Counted from the stretch's first letter, positions 7,342 through 14,910 are shown. The stretch is 15,601 nt of DNA from Burkholderiaceae bacterium (GCA_022701845.1 JAKONS010000410.1:1-15601), one strand, 5' to 3'. Numbers and translations: made by a program. Notes: generated by a model not told the origin, from the sequence alone.

Positions 7342-9345
7342 ATGCATCCACCCCGTAGCCGCACCCTGGTGCTGTGCCTGTTGAGCGCCCTGCACGCCAT
7401 GCCCGCGCTGGCCGCCACGAAGCGCGGTGCCGCCTCGACCTCCGCCGCATCGGCCGCTTCCGCACCGCTGGAGACGACCCAGCCGCCGGCCGGTTCGGCC
7501 GACGTGGTCGACACCCGCCGCGAGCTCGAGCAGCGGGTGCTCGACGCGCCCGGCGACATGCAGGCGCGGCTGGCGCTGGCGCAGCTGCTGGCCTCGCAGC
7601 CGGCCACCCTGCGCAGCGGCATCGTGCAGCTGTCGCAGCTGGCGCGCGACCGCAGCGTCGGCGCCGAAGCCATCGGCAGCTGGCGCGCCGCCCTCGGCTG
7701 GGCCGGCACCGACCGCAACGACATTCCGCTCTACCAGGCCTACCTGAAGCTGCGGCCGAAGGACGCGGCGGTGCGCCAGCGCCTGGCCGAGATCCAGCGC
7801 GGTGCGGTGGACGCACCGGCGTCGGCACCCGCCCCGACCTCCGCGGCGGCGATGGCCCCGATGGCCGCCGGCGCCGCTGCGACCACCGCCACCACCAACG
7901 CCACGCCGTCGCAGCCGGCCCCGGCGCCGCTCACCGGCACCGCCTACATGCCGCCGGCGGTGCTGCCCTCGACCGGCGGCGCGGCGCCCATCACGCTGTA
8001 CGGCGCGACCGGTGCGTCCGGTGCCGCTGCCGCTGGCGGCCGGCCGTCGACGATCCCCAACGTGGTGATCCCCGACCCGGTGACCCCCGCACCCGCCACC
8101 GGCAGCCCGCTGCGCGGCGCCTCGGCCCGCGACTACCCGGTCGGCCCGGTGGTGCGCGCCGACGAGAGCCCGGCCCAGGCCCAGCTGCGCAACCTGCGCG
8201 CCGAGATCGCCGACATCGAGAGCTACCGCGCCCGGCCCGAGTTCACCGCCGGCCTGATCGTGCGCTCGCGCCAGGGCGAAAAAGGCACCAGCAGCCTGAC
8301 CGACACCGAGTTCCCGATGCAGCTGCGCATGGACATGGGCGACGGCACGCTGACCGCCCATGTCACCCCGGTGGTGCTGCGCACCGGCCGCCTCGACACC
8401 TCGTTCGCCAGCATCAGCCGCTTCGGCGGCGGCCCGGTGGTGGCCAACGCCCAGCCGGGCGCGGACGCCGGCCGGCAGAACCAGTCCGGCGTCGGTGTCG
8501 GCGTGGGCTGGGAGCAGGGCAACCTGGCGGTCGACATCGGCACCACGCCGATGGGCTTCCGCTACACCGACATCAACGGCGGCGTGCGCTACCGGATGCC
8601 GGTGAACGAGGAGATGAGCTTCACCATGAACCTGTCGCGCCGCGCGCTGACCGACAGCGTGCTGTCGTTCGCCGGCGCCCGCGACGCCCGCACCGGGCAG
8701 GAGTGGGGCGGCGTGTCGGCCAACGGCGCGCGCTTCGACGGCAACTACGACAGCGGCAACTTCGGCGCCTACGGCTATGTCGGCGCCGCCCGGCTGCTGG
8801 GCCACGACGTGGAGTCCAACACCCGGCTCGAATACGGCACCGGCGTGTTCTACCGCCTGATCCGCCGCACCGACGAGAGCCTGACCGCCGGCCTGTCGCT
8901 CACCGGCCTGGCCTACGACAAGAACCTCAGCTACTACACCTTCGGCCACGGCGGCTATTTCAGCCCGAAGCAGTTCGTGTCGGTCGGCATTCCGGTCGAC
9001 TGGCAGCAGCGCACCGGCCGCATGTCCTACCAGCTCAAGGGCTCGCTCGGCGTGCAGCATGTGCGCCAGGACCCGGTCGCCTATTTCCCCGGCGACCCGG
9101 TCCAGCAGGCCGCCGCCGGCACCACCTACGCCGGCGTCAGCAAGACCGGCCTGGGCTACAACCTGGCCGCCGCGGCCGAATACCAGGTCGAGCCGCAGTG
9201 GTTCCTGGGCGGGCGCCTGGGCATCGACAACTCGCGCGACTACCGCCAGTACATCGGCAGCGTCTACCTGCGCTATGCCTTCCGGCCGTACGAAGGTCCG
9301 CAGGTCATGCCGGTCAATCCGATCCGCAGCCCCTATGGAAGCTGA
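7342..9345 (+). CDS. BcsC-type outer-membrane beta-barrel protein (separate C-terminal domain of BcsC)
   Basis: 667 residues. Signal peptide 1-25 (RSRTLVLCLLSALHAMPALAA). Residues 68-150 are a short TPR-like helical segment homologous to part of the separate TPR BcsC in this locus. An Ala/Thr/Pro-rich linker covers about 155-260. Residues 275-650 are the BCSC_C domain: FTAGLIVRSRQGEKG, VDIGTTPMGF, SRRALTDSVLSFAGARD, GQEWGGV and LSYYTFGHGGYFSPKQF are hallmark stretches that match the end of E. coli BcsC. This part should be the outer-membrane pore for cellulose. The last strand, GSVYLRYAF (639-647), is followed by a 20-residue tail. Full-length BcsC normally carries the whole TPR array and this barrel in one chain of over 1,100 residues. 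ATG at 7342 is chosen for the signal peptide; the frame is open from GTG 7267, and the ribosome binding site is weak (GCGAGA). It lies unusually between bcsB and bcsZ. Confidence 0.88.
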   Translation: MHPPRSRTLVLCLLSALHAMPALAATKRGAASTSAASAASAPLETTQPPAGSADVVDTRRELEQRVLDAPGDMQARLALAQLLASQPATLRSGIVQLSQLARDRSVGAEAIGSWRAALGWAGTDRNDIPLYQAYLKLRPKDAAVRQRLAEIQRGAVDAPASAPAPTSAAAMAPMAAGAAATTATTNATPSQPAPAPLTGTAYMPPAVLPSTGGAAPITLYGATGASGAAAAGGRPSTIPNVVIPDPVTPAPATGSPLRGASARDYPVGPVVRADESPAQAQLRNLRAEIADIESYRARPEFTAGLIVRSRQGEKGTSSLTDTEFPMQLRMDMGDGTLTAHVTPVVLRTGRLDTSFASISRFGGGPVVANAQPGADAGRQNQSGVGVGVGWEQGNLAVDIGTTPMGFRYTDINGGVRYRMPVNEEMSFTMNLSRRALTDSVLSFAGARDARTGQEWGGVSANGARFDGNYDSGNFGAYGYVGAARLLGHDVESNTRLEYGTGVFYRLIRRTDESLTAGLSLTGLAYDKNLSYYTFGHGGYFSPKQFVSVGIPVDWQQRTGRMSYQLKGSLGVQHVRQDPVAYFPGDPVQQAAAGTTYAGVSKTGLGYNLAAAAEYQVEPQWFLGGRLGIDNSRDYRQYIGSVYLRYAFRPYEGPQVMPVNPIRSPYGS

Positions 9346-9489
9346 GCGGGCCATGGCTCGCCCCCAGGCTTGCCAACTGCGTGTGGCCGCCTACCCCCTC
9401 GCCGGGGGCGCCGGGCGGCTCGGCGGAGCCTCGCTGCCGCGGCTCCCGGGCAGTCGGTGCGCTGCGCGCAGCCTTCGGCAGGGGCGCGT
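9346..9489. repeat. Hairpin-rich, repeat-like spacer upstream of bcsZ
   Basis: 144 nt between two otherwise compactly arranged genes, with no convincing coding content. It contains CCCCC (9394-9398), loop TCGCC, GGGGG (9404-9408), then GGAGCC (9425-9430) with GGCTCC (9441-9446) across a 10-nt loop. The text is reminiscent of dispersed intergenic palindromic repeats found in many copies in Comamonadaceae-like genomes, but only one copy is visible here, so the repeat status is inference. Neither hairpin has a T-tract, so termination is unlikely. The segment supplies AGGGG (9480-9484), the best ribosome binding site for bcsZ. Confidence 0.4.
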
Positions 9490-10719
9490 ATGCCGGTTCG
9501 GCGTGCTGTTCGCATGATGCGACGGGACTGTCTCGCGCTGCTGTCCGCCGGCGCCGCCGCGCCCGGGTGGGCAGCGGGCGGGTGCGGGGCGTCGTGGCCG
9601 CTGTGGGAGAGCTTCGCGTCGATCTTCATCCAGCCGGACGGCCGGGTGGTGGATGCCAGCACGCCGCAGAAGCACAGTTCCTCGGAAGGACAGTCGTACG
9701 GCATGTTCTTCGCGCTGGTGGCCAACGACCGGACGCGCTTCGACGCGCTGTGGCGCTGGAGCGTGAACAACCTGATGGGCGGGCAGGTGCAGGGCCGGCT
9801 GCCGGCCTGGTGGTGGGGCCTGGCGCCCGACAACACCTGGCGGGTGCTGGACGGCAATTCGGCCTCCGACGCCGACCTGTGGTTCACCTATGCCCTGCTG
9901 GAAGCCGCGCGTCTGTGGAAGGTGCCGGCCTACGAGCGCGACGCGCGCCTGCTGCTGGCCGAGATCGAGAAGCGCGAAGTGGTCGACGTGCCCGGCCTGG
10001 GGCCGATGCTGCTGCCGGGCGAATTCGGCTTCGTGCACCACAACCCCGAGCGCTGGGTGTTCAACCCCAGCTACCAGCCGCCGCCGGTGCTGCGCCGGCT
10101 GGTGTCGGCCTCGCCGGTCGGGCCGTGGGACGCCATCGCCCGCAACACCGAAACCCTCTACCAGGGCGCCACCCAGCCCAACGGCTTCGCGCCCGACTGG
10201 GTGTCCTACACGCTCGACAGCGGCACCGACGCCGCCGGCAAGGCCCGCGGCAGCTTCGGCCCGCATCCGGAAAAAGGCGACGTGGGCAGCTACGACGCCA
10301 TCCGCACCTATCTGTGGGCCGGCATGACGCCGCGCGCCGACACGCTGGCCGCACCGCTGCGCACCGCGCTGGCCGGCCAGCTGCGGGCCACCGCCCTGGC
10401 CGGCCAGCCGCCGGAGTCGGTGGTGGTGTCGACCGCCGTCACCCAGGGCACCGGCAGCTTCGGTTTCTCGGCGGCGATGCTGCCGCTGCTGTCGGCCACC
10501 GGCCAGACCGCCGCCCTGGCCCGCCAGCGCCGGCGTGTCGCCGACGGCCTGGCGCAAGCCCTGGCGCCGCAGAACCTCCAGCAACGCCAGCCGCCGTACT
10601 ACGACCTCGTGCTGAGCCTCTTCGGCCAGGGCTGGCTCGACGGACGTTACCAATTCACCCGATCCGGCGCCCTCGCGCCGGCCTGGACATCGCCATGCAG
10701 AGCCATTCCCCTTCTTTGA
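9490..10719 (+). CDS. bcsZ: Periplasmic endo-1,4-beta-glucanase BcsZ (GH8)
   Basis: 409 residues, glycoside hydrolase family 8, which hydrolyses beta-1,4-glucan in the periplasm and is required for proper cellulose output in known systems. The signal peptide follows an Arg-rich start (VRRAVRMMRRDCLALLSAGAAAPGWAA); the RRDCLALL stretch is loosely Tat-like. The conserved RVVDASTPQKHSSSEGQSYGMFFAL holds the likely catalytic acid E66 in SEGQSYG. SASDADLWFTYALLE (124-138) and GSYDAIRTYLW with D269 are the other GH8 active-site stretches, matching E. coli BcsZ E55 and D243. YYDLVLSLFGQGWLDGRYQF (370-389) is where the family usually ends; a further ~20 residues run into the next gene. ATG 9490 has AGGGG 5 nt upstream; ATG 9514 is possible and would leave a shorter n-region. 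Confidence 0.93.
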   Translation: MPVRRAVRMMRRDCLALLSAGAAAPGWAAGGCGASWPLWESFASIFIQPDGRVVDASTPQKHSSSEGQSYGMFFALVANDRTRFDALWRWSVNNLMGGQVQGRLPAWWWGLAPDNTWRVLDGNSASDADLWFTYALLEAARLWKVPAYERDARLLLAEIEKREVVDVPGLGPMLLPGEFGFVHHNPERWVFNPSYQPPPVLRRLVSASPVGPWDAIARNTETLYQGATQPNGFAPDWVSYTLDSGTDAAGKARGSFGPHPEKGDVGSYDAIRTYLWAGMTPRADTLAAPLRTALAGQLRATALAGQPPESVVVSTAVTQGTGSFGFSAAMLPLLSATGQTAALARQRRRVADGLAQALAPQNLQQRQPPYYDLVLSLFGQGWLDGRYQFTRSGALAPAWTSPCRAIPLL

Positions 10720-13571
10720 TCGCCGCCGCGGCCGCCCTGCTGCTGTCGGCCCACGGTGCCGTGCTGGCGCAAGCCGCGCCGGCCGCCGCGCCCACCACCG
10801 CCGCGGCGCCGGCAGCCCCGCCGCCGCCGCCGCCCGCGGCGACGCCGGCGACCGGCACCCGCCAGTCGCCGGCGGTGATCGCCGCGCTGGTCGAGCAGGG
10901 CCGCTACTGGCAGACCCGCCAGCCGATACGCGCTGCCGAGGCCTGGCAGAAGCTGCTGGCGGCCGACCCCGGCAATGCCGAAGCGCTGTCGCGCCTGGGC
11001 AGCCTGGCGGTGGTCGCCAAGAAGCCGGCCGATGCCCGCCGCTATCTCGACCAGCTGCGCCGCGCCCACCCCGACAGCCCCGAGGTAGCCCGGCTGGAGC
11101 AGGAGATCGAGGTCGGCGCGCCCGGCGGCCAGGCCGAGCTCGACCAGGCCCGCATCCTGGTGCGCGAGAAGCGTTTCGAGGACGCCATCGCCAAGTACCG
11201 CACTTTGTTCCGCGGGCGCGAGCCGCAGGGCCCGATCGGCCTGGAGTTCTATTCGGTGCTGGGCTACACCCCCGCCGGCCGCGAGGAAGCCCAGGCCGGC
11301 CTGCGCCGCCTGCAGAAGGACGCGCCGGCCGACCCGCAGCTGCAGCTCACCATCGCCAGCCAGCGGCTGCAGAACCCGGCCACCCGCCTCGAGGCGATGC
11401 GCACCCTGGCCACCCTGTCGCGCCGCCCCGACGTCGGCGGCGAGGCCAGCGAACAGTGGCGCGGCGCCATGGGCTGGCTGGGCTCGCCGCCGCCGGCCGC
11501 CTATGTGCCGCTGTTCCGCCAGTACCTGTCGGCCAACCCGGGCGACACCGAACTGCGCGAGCAGCTCGCCGGCCGCGGCACCAAGCTGCCCGGCCAGGGC
11601 GTGGCCCAGGCCCGCGGCAACCGCGGCGACGGGCGCGGCAACAACGCCAACAACAGCAACAACAGCAGCAGGAACGGCAACGCCGCACCGGCCGCCGCCG
11701 CGCCCAAGCGCCTGGCCCCGGAAGCGCTGCGCACCGCCGACGGCTATGCGGAAATCCAGAACAAGGACTACGACAAGGCCGATGCCGAGTTCTCGGCCGC
11801 GCTGCGCATCAACCCGCGTTTCGCCGACGCCGCCGGCGGCATGGCGCTGCTGCGGTTTCGCCAGCAGCGCCTGGGTGAAGCCCGCCGCTGGGCCCAGGAG
11901 GCCTTCCGCCTGGACGGCCAAGAGGGCTGGAAGATCCTGCTCGACACCATCTCCTACTGGGAGCTGCTGAACAAGGCCGCCGACGCCCGCGACGCGCGCC
12001 GCTTCGGCGAGGCCGAGCGCCTGCTGCGCCAGGCCATGACCATCAAGCTCGAGGAAACCGACACCAACGCCGAGAACCGGCTGGCCGGCGTCTATGCCGA
12101 CCAGAAGCGCTATGCCGAGGCCGAGCGCATCTACCGCAGCATCATCGCCCGCGTGCCCGACGACCAGCTGGCCATGAACGGCCTGGTCGGCCTGCTGGCC
12201 TCGACCGAGCGCGCCGGCGAGGCGCGTGCGCTGATCGACGGCCTCACCGACGACCAGAAGGCCGGCCTCGACCTGAAGCGGCTGAACGCCGAAGTGGCGG
12301 TCGGCACCGGCCGCGCGGCGCTCAAGCGCGGCCAGGAAGGCGCGGCCCGCGAGCAGTTCCAGCAGGCGGTCGACCTGCAGCCCGACAACCCCTGGATGCG
12401 CCTGGAGCTGGCCCGCCTGGACCTGCGCAACGGCGCCCGCAGCGGTGCCCGCAACCTGATGGAATCGCTGCTGGAGCGCAAGCCCACCGATCCGGACGTC
12501 ATCTACACCACCGCCCTGTTCCGCGGCAACCTGAAGGACTGGGCCGGCGTGGTCGAACTGCTCGACCGGGTGCCGCCCGGCCAGCGCACCATCGCCATGG
12601 CCACGCTGCAGCGCAGCGCCGCCATCCATGTGCAGACCGACCAGGCCCTGGCACTGGCCCACGACGGCCGCCGCGCCGACGCCGAGGCGCTGCTGGCGCA
12701 GGCCGGCGCGCGGGTCGGCAACGACGCCGACCTGCTCGGCATCGTGGCCCAGGGCTATGTCGACCTGGGCGACCTGCCACGGGCCCGCGAACTGCTGCGC
12801 ACCGCCATCGAGCGCACCGGCCGCAACCCGGCCGACGGCGCCGCCCTCACCTCGCTGCAGCTGCGCTACGGCTCGGTGCTGCTGGCCGCCGAGGACGACC
12901 GCAACCTGGCCGACGTGCTGCGCCAGCTGCAGGCCCGGGCCAACGCCGGCCAGCTCGACGGCGACGACCTCGATGCCCTGGAAACCCTGCGCAACGGCTA
13001 TGTCATGCGCCAGGCCGAGGCGCTGCGCAAGCAGGGCAAGCTGGCCGAGGCGTACGAGCTGCTGCGGCCGCTGCTGGCCGCCACCCCGGAAGACCCGGTG
13101 CTGCTGGGCCTCTTGGCGCGCATGTACAACGACGACGGCCAGAAGGAACGCGCCAACGCGATCTACCGCGACATCCTGGCGCGCGATCCGGAAGACGTCG
13201 GCAGCCTGACCGCCGCCGCCGGCATCGCCACCCAGCAGCGCGACTTCCGCACCGCCGACCAGTACATCGACCGCGCCGAGAAACTCGCGCCGCAGAGCCC
13301 CGACGTGCTGGCCACCCGCGGCCGCCTGCTGCGTGCGCAGGGCAAGCCCGGCCAGGCGATCGCCTACCTGAACCGCGCCGCCGAGCAATTGAAGGCGCGC
13401 GATCCGCTGCTGTCGGGCACCGACGCCGCGGCACCCGCCGGCGCACAAAGCCCGGCTGCGAACTCTGTCTCTCGGGACAATCCGTTCTCCGGCTCCACGC
13501 GTTCGCTACGATCCGCGCCTCGGCCGGAACCCGCCGGTTCGGCCCTCCCTTCCGCGCCCCTGGCGCGCTGA
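10695..13571 (+). CDS. bcsC: BcsC periplasmic TPR scaffold, lacking the beta-barrel
   Basis: 958 residues. Signal peptide about 1-26 (SLIAAAAALLLSAHGAVLAQA), no lipobox cysteine, then a Pro/Ala-rich stretch (27-52). Helical TPR-type repeats run from about 57 to 295 and from 345 to 900; clear examples are EAWQKLLAADPGNAEALSRLG (82-102), AEFSAALRINPRFADAAGGMALL (364-386), AEAERIYRSIIARVPDDQLAMNGL (474-497) and ANAIYRDILARDPEDVGSL (820-838). An Asn/Gly-rich linker (about 308-330) separates the two blocks. The tail 905-958 is low-complexity with NPF at 929-931. In known BcsC the TPR array spans the periplasm between BcsB and the outer membrane and is fused to a C-terminal barrel; here none of the barrel signatures occur and the chain ends. 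The start overlaps bcsZ by 25 nt. The partner barrel is presumably the 7342-9345 product. Confidence 0.9.
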   Translation: MQSHSPSLIAAAAALLLSAHGAVLAQAAPAAAPTTAAAPAAPPPPPPAATPATGTRQSPAVIAALVEQGRYWQTRQPIRAAEAWQKLLAADPGNAEALSRLGSLAVVAKKPADARRYLDQLRRAHPDSPEVARLEQEIEVGAPGGQAELDQARILVREKRFEDAIAKYRTLFRGREPQGPIGLEFYSVLGYTPAGREEAQAGLRRLQKDAPADPQLQLTIASQRLQNPATRLEAMRTLATLSRRPDVGGEASEQWRGAMGWLGSPPPAAYVPLFRQYLSANPGDTELREQLAGRGTKLPGQGVAQARGNRGDGRGNNANNSNNSSRNGNAAPAAAAPKRLAPEALRTADGYAEIQNKDYDKADAEFSAALRINPRFADAAGGMALLRFRQQRLGEARRWAQEAFRLDGQEGWKILLDTISYWELLNKAADARDARRFGEAERLLRQAMTIKLEETDTNAENRLAGVYADQKRYAEAERIYRSIIARVPDDQLAMNGLVGLLASTERAGEARALIDGLTDDQKAGLDLKRLNAEVAVGTGRAALKRGQEGAAREQFQQAVDLQPDNPWMRLELARLDLRNGARSGARNLMESLLERKPTDPDVIYTTALFRGNLKDWAGVVELLDRVPPGQRTIAMATLQRSAAIHVQTDQALALAHDGRRADAEALLAQAGARVGNDADLLGIVAQGYVDLGDLPRARELLRTAIERTGRNPADGAALTSLQLRYGSVLLAAEDDRNLADVLRQLQARANAGQLDGDDLDALETLRNGYVMRQAEALRKQGKLAEAYELLRPLLAATPEDPVLLGLLARMYNDDGQKERANAIYRDILARDPEDVGSLTAAAGIATQQRDFRTADQYIDRAEKLAPQSPDVLATRGRLLRAQGKPGQAIAYLNRAAEQLKARDPLLSGTDAAAPAGAQSPAANSVSRDNPFSGSTRSLRSAPRPEPAGSALPSAPLAR
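13507..13544 (+). promoter_or_regulatory. Possible internal promoter and hairpin inside the bcsC tail
   Basis: TACGAT (13507-13512) is a -10-like element embedded in the low-complexity 3' end of bcsC, about 80 nt before the SGNH gene. No good -35 is visible. It is followed by an imperfect hairpin, GGCC-G-GAACC (13522-13531), loop CGCC, GGTTC-GGCC (13536-13544). The codon use here is looser than in the rest of the gene, as if former intergenic sequence had become coding. This is weak evidence from appearance only. Confidence 0.2.
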
Positions 13572-13592
13572 CGCGACAAAGGACACCCCACC

Positions 13593-14246
13593 ATGCTTGC
13601 CACCCTCGCCGGACTCAGCATTCTCATCGTCGGCGACAGCCACCTGTCCAACGCCGGCTACCTGATCGACTCGCTGCACATGCCGCTGGTCGAGGCCGGT
13701 GCCAAGGTGCACAGCCTGGGCGTCTGCGGCTCGGTGCCGGGCGACTGGACCACCACCACCCAGAGCCATTGCGGCGGCGCCGAGCGCGTCGACGCCGGCC
13801 CGATCAAGTTCATCGGCTCGGCCGCCGCCACCAAGCCGGTCAAGGACGTCATCGCCCAGGAAAAGATCAACCTGATCGTGGTGGTGCAGGGCGACACCAT
13901 CGGCGGCTACAAGCAGGCCACCTACCCGCGCGCCTGGGCCTACCAGCAGGTCTCGGCCCTCACCAAGGACATCGCCGCCTCCGGCGTCTCCTGCGTCTGG
14001 GTCGGTCCGGCCTGGGGCACCGAGGGCGGCAAGTTCGACAAGACCTACGACGGCGTGAAGCGGGTCTCGACCTTCCTCGCCTCGAACGTCGCACCGTGCA
14101 CCTATATCGATTCGCTGAACTTCTCCAAGCCGGGCCAGTGGCGCACCGTCGACGGCCAGCATTTCACCGACTCCGGCTACAAGCAATGGGGCACCGCGCT
14201 GGTCAAGGCCATCGAGGAATCGCCGGCCGTGCCGAAGAAGAAATGA
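13593..14246 (+). CDS. SGNH-fold hydrolase/acyltransferase-like protein (WssF-like position)
   Basis: 217 residues. The SGNH family block I is GDSH (14-17) with nucleophile S16 at the end of strand LSILIV. Block V is DGQHFTDSGYKQWG with D187 and H190, the DxxH dyad. VVVQGDTIGGY (96-106) may stand for block III, though the usual GxND is replaced by QGDT. Cysteines at 45, 60, 134 and 169 suggest disulfides and an extracytoplasmic location. Yet the hydrophobic start (MLATLAGLSILIV) leads straight into the catalytic serine, and an in-frame stop (13569-13571) precludes an upstream start, so no classical signal peptide exists. In Pseudomonas cellulose loci, an SGNH-type protein (WssF) next to an AlgF-like protein (WssG) belongs to polymer acetylation; the same role is inferred. 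AAAGGA at 13578-13583 is a good ribosome binding site, 21 nt after bcsC. ATGA overlap with the next gene. Confidence 0.75.
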   Translation: MLATLAGLSILIVGDSHLSNAGYLIDSLHMPLVEAGAKVHSLGVCGSVPGDWTTTTQSHCGGAERVDAGPIKFIGSAAATKPVKDVIAQEKINLIVVVQGDTIGGYKQATYPRAWAYQQVSALTKDIAASGVSCVWVGPAWGTEGGKFDKTYDGVKRVSTFLASNVAPCTYIDSLNFSKPGQWRTVDGQHFTDSGYKQWGTALVKAIEESPAVPKKK

Positions 14247-14905
14247 AACGCCTGCTGCTCACCGCGCTCGCCGCCGGCGCCTGCTGCGCGGCCCAGGCCG
14301 CCGGCACCGCCCTGTACGACACCGGCCCGGCGCAGGACGCCGCCTTCGTGCGCTTCGTCAATGCCGTGCCGCAGCGGCTGGAAGTGGTCTCGGGCAAGGC
14401 CCGCCTGCCGCTGCCGGCCGACAAGCCGGTCTCGGAATACCTGTCGGTCAAGCCCGACACCACCATCGGCGGCAGCATGGAAGGCGGCGGCCAGAAAGCC
14501 GCCATCAGCGTGAAGACCGCGCCCAGCGCCTTCGCCACCGTGGTGGCTCTGCCGGGTGCCGACGGCAAGAGCCTGAGGACCTCGGTCATCAGCGAATCGC
14601 CGGACGACTTCAACGCCCTCAAATCGGCGCTCGCCTTCTACAACTTCGACGCCGGCTGCAAAGCCGCCGGTCTGCAGACCACCAAGTCAGTGGCGCTGTT
14701 CACCGGCGTCGCCGAAAAAGCGGTGCAACGCCGCATGGTCAACCCGATCGCGCTGGCGGTGCAGCCCACCTGCGACGGCAAGCCACGCGGCGCCTCGGTC
14801 GACCTCGGCATGCTGCAGGCCGGGCAGCGCTACAGCATGCTGCTGGTGCCGGCCGGCGCGGGTGCGTCGCGGCTGATCTTCACCGCGGACGCCATCGCCC
14901 GCTGA
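14243..14905 (+). CDS. AlgF-like periplasmic polysaccharide O-acetylation protein (WssG-like)
   Basis: 220 residues with a clear signal peptide (KRLLLTALAAGACCAAQA, cleavage near residue 19-20). The mature start, GTALYDTGPAQDAAFVRFVNA (21-41), has the ALY-x-x-GP and AFVRxxNA pattern of AlgF, the periplasmic protein of alginate acetylation. LAFYNFDAGCKA (130-141) and C177 in QPTCDGK suggest a disulfide (C139-C177). The rest is beta-rich, ending SMLLVPAGAGASRLIFTADA. WssG in Pseudomonas acetylated-cellulose operons belongs to the same family. In those systems AlgF/WssG works with an MBOAT acyltransferase (AlgI/WssH) that moves acetyl groups across the inner membrane; none is encoded here. Start ATG 14243 overlaps the SGNH stop as ATGA. 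Last gene of the operon, followed 6 nt later by a terminator. Confidence 0.78.
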   Translation: MKRLLLTALAAGACCAAQAAGTALYDTGPAQDAAFVRFVNAVPQRLEVVSGKARLPLPADKPVSEYLSVKPDTTIGGSMEGGGQKAAISVKTAPSAFATVVALPGADGKSLRTSVISESPDDFNALKSALAFYNFDAGCKAAGLQTTKSVALFTGVAEKAVQRRMVNPIALAVQPTCDGKPRGASVDLGMLQAGQRYSMLLVPAGAGASRLIFTADAIAR

Positions 14906-14910
14906 GCGAA

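Noticed and set aside
7173..7358. Short open frame of about 61 codons after bcsB
   Set aside because: It spans both the inverted repeat and the terminator, is Arg/Pro-rich and has no recognisable features.
7374..10694. Open frame upstream of and continuous with the TPR BcsC frame
   Set aside because: It is a shadow of the barrel and bcsZ genes; a proper signal peptide marks the bcsC start at 10695.
2436..13448. Very long antisense open frames (for example 2436-4502, 4430-7222, 7216-9354 and 10647-13448 on the minus strand)
   Set aside because: They lie opposite well-recognised bcs genes and encode His/Gly/Gln/Ala-rich, non-family sequences, as expected from GC-rich codon bias.
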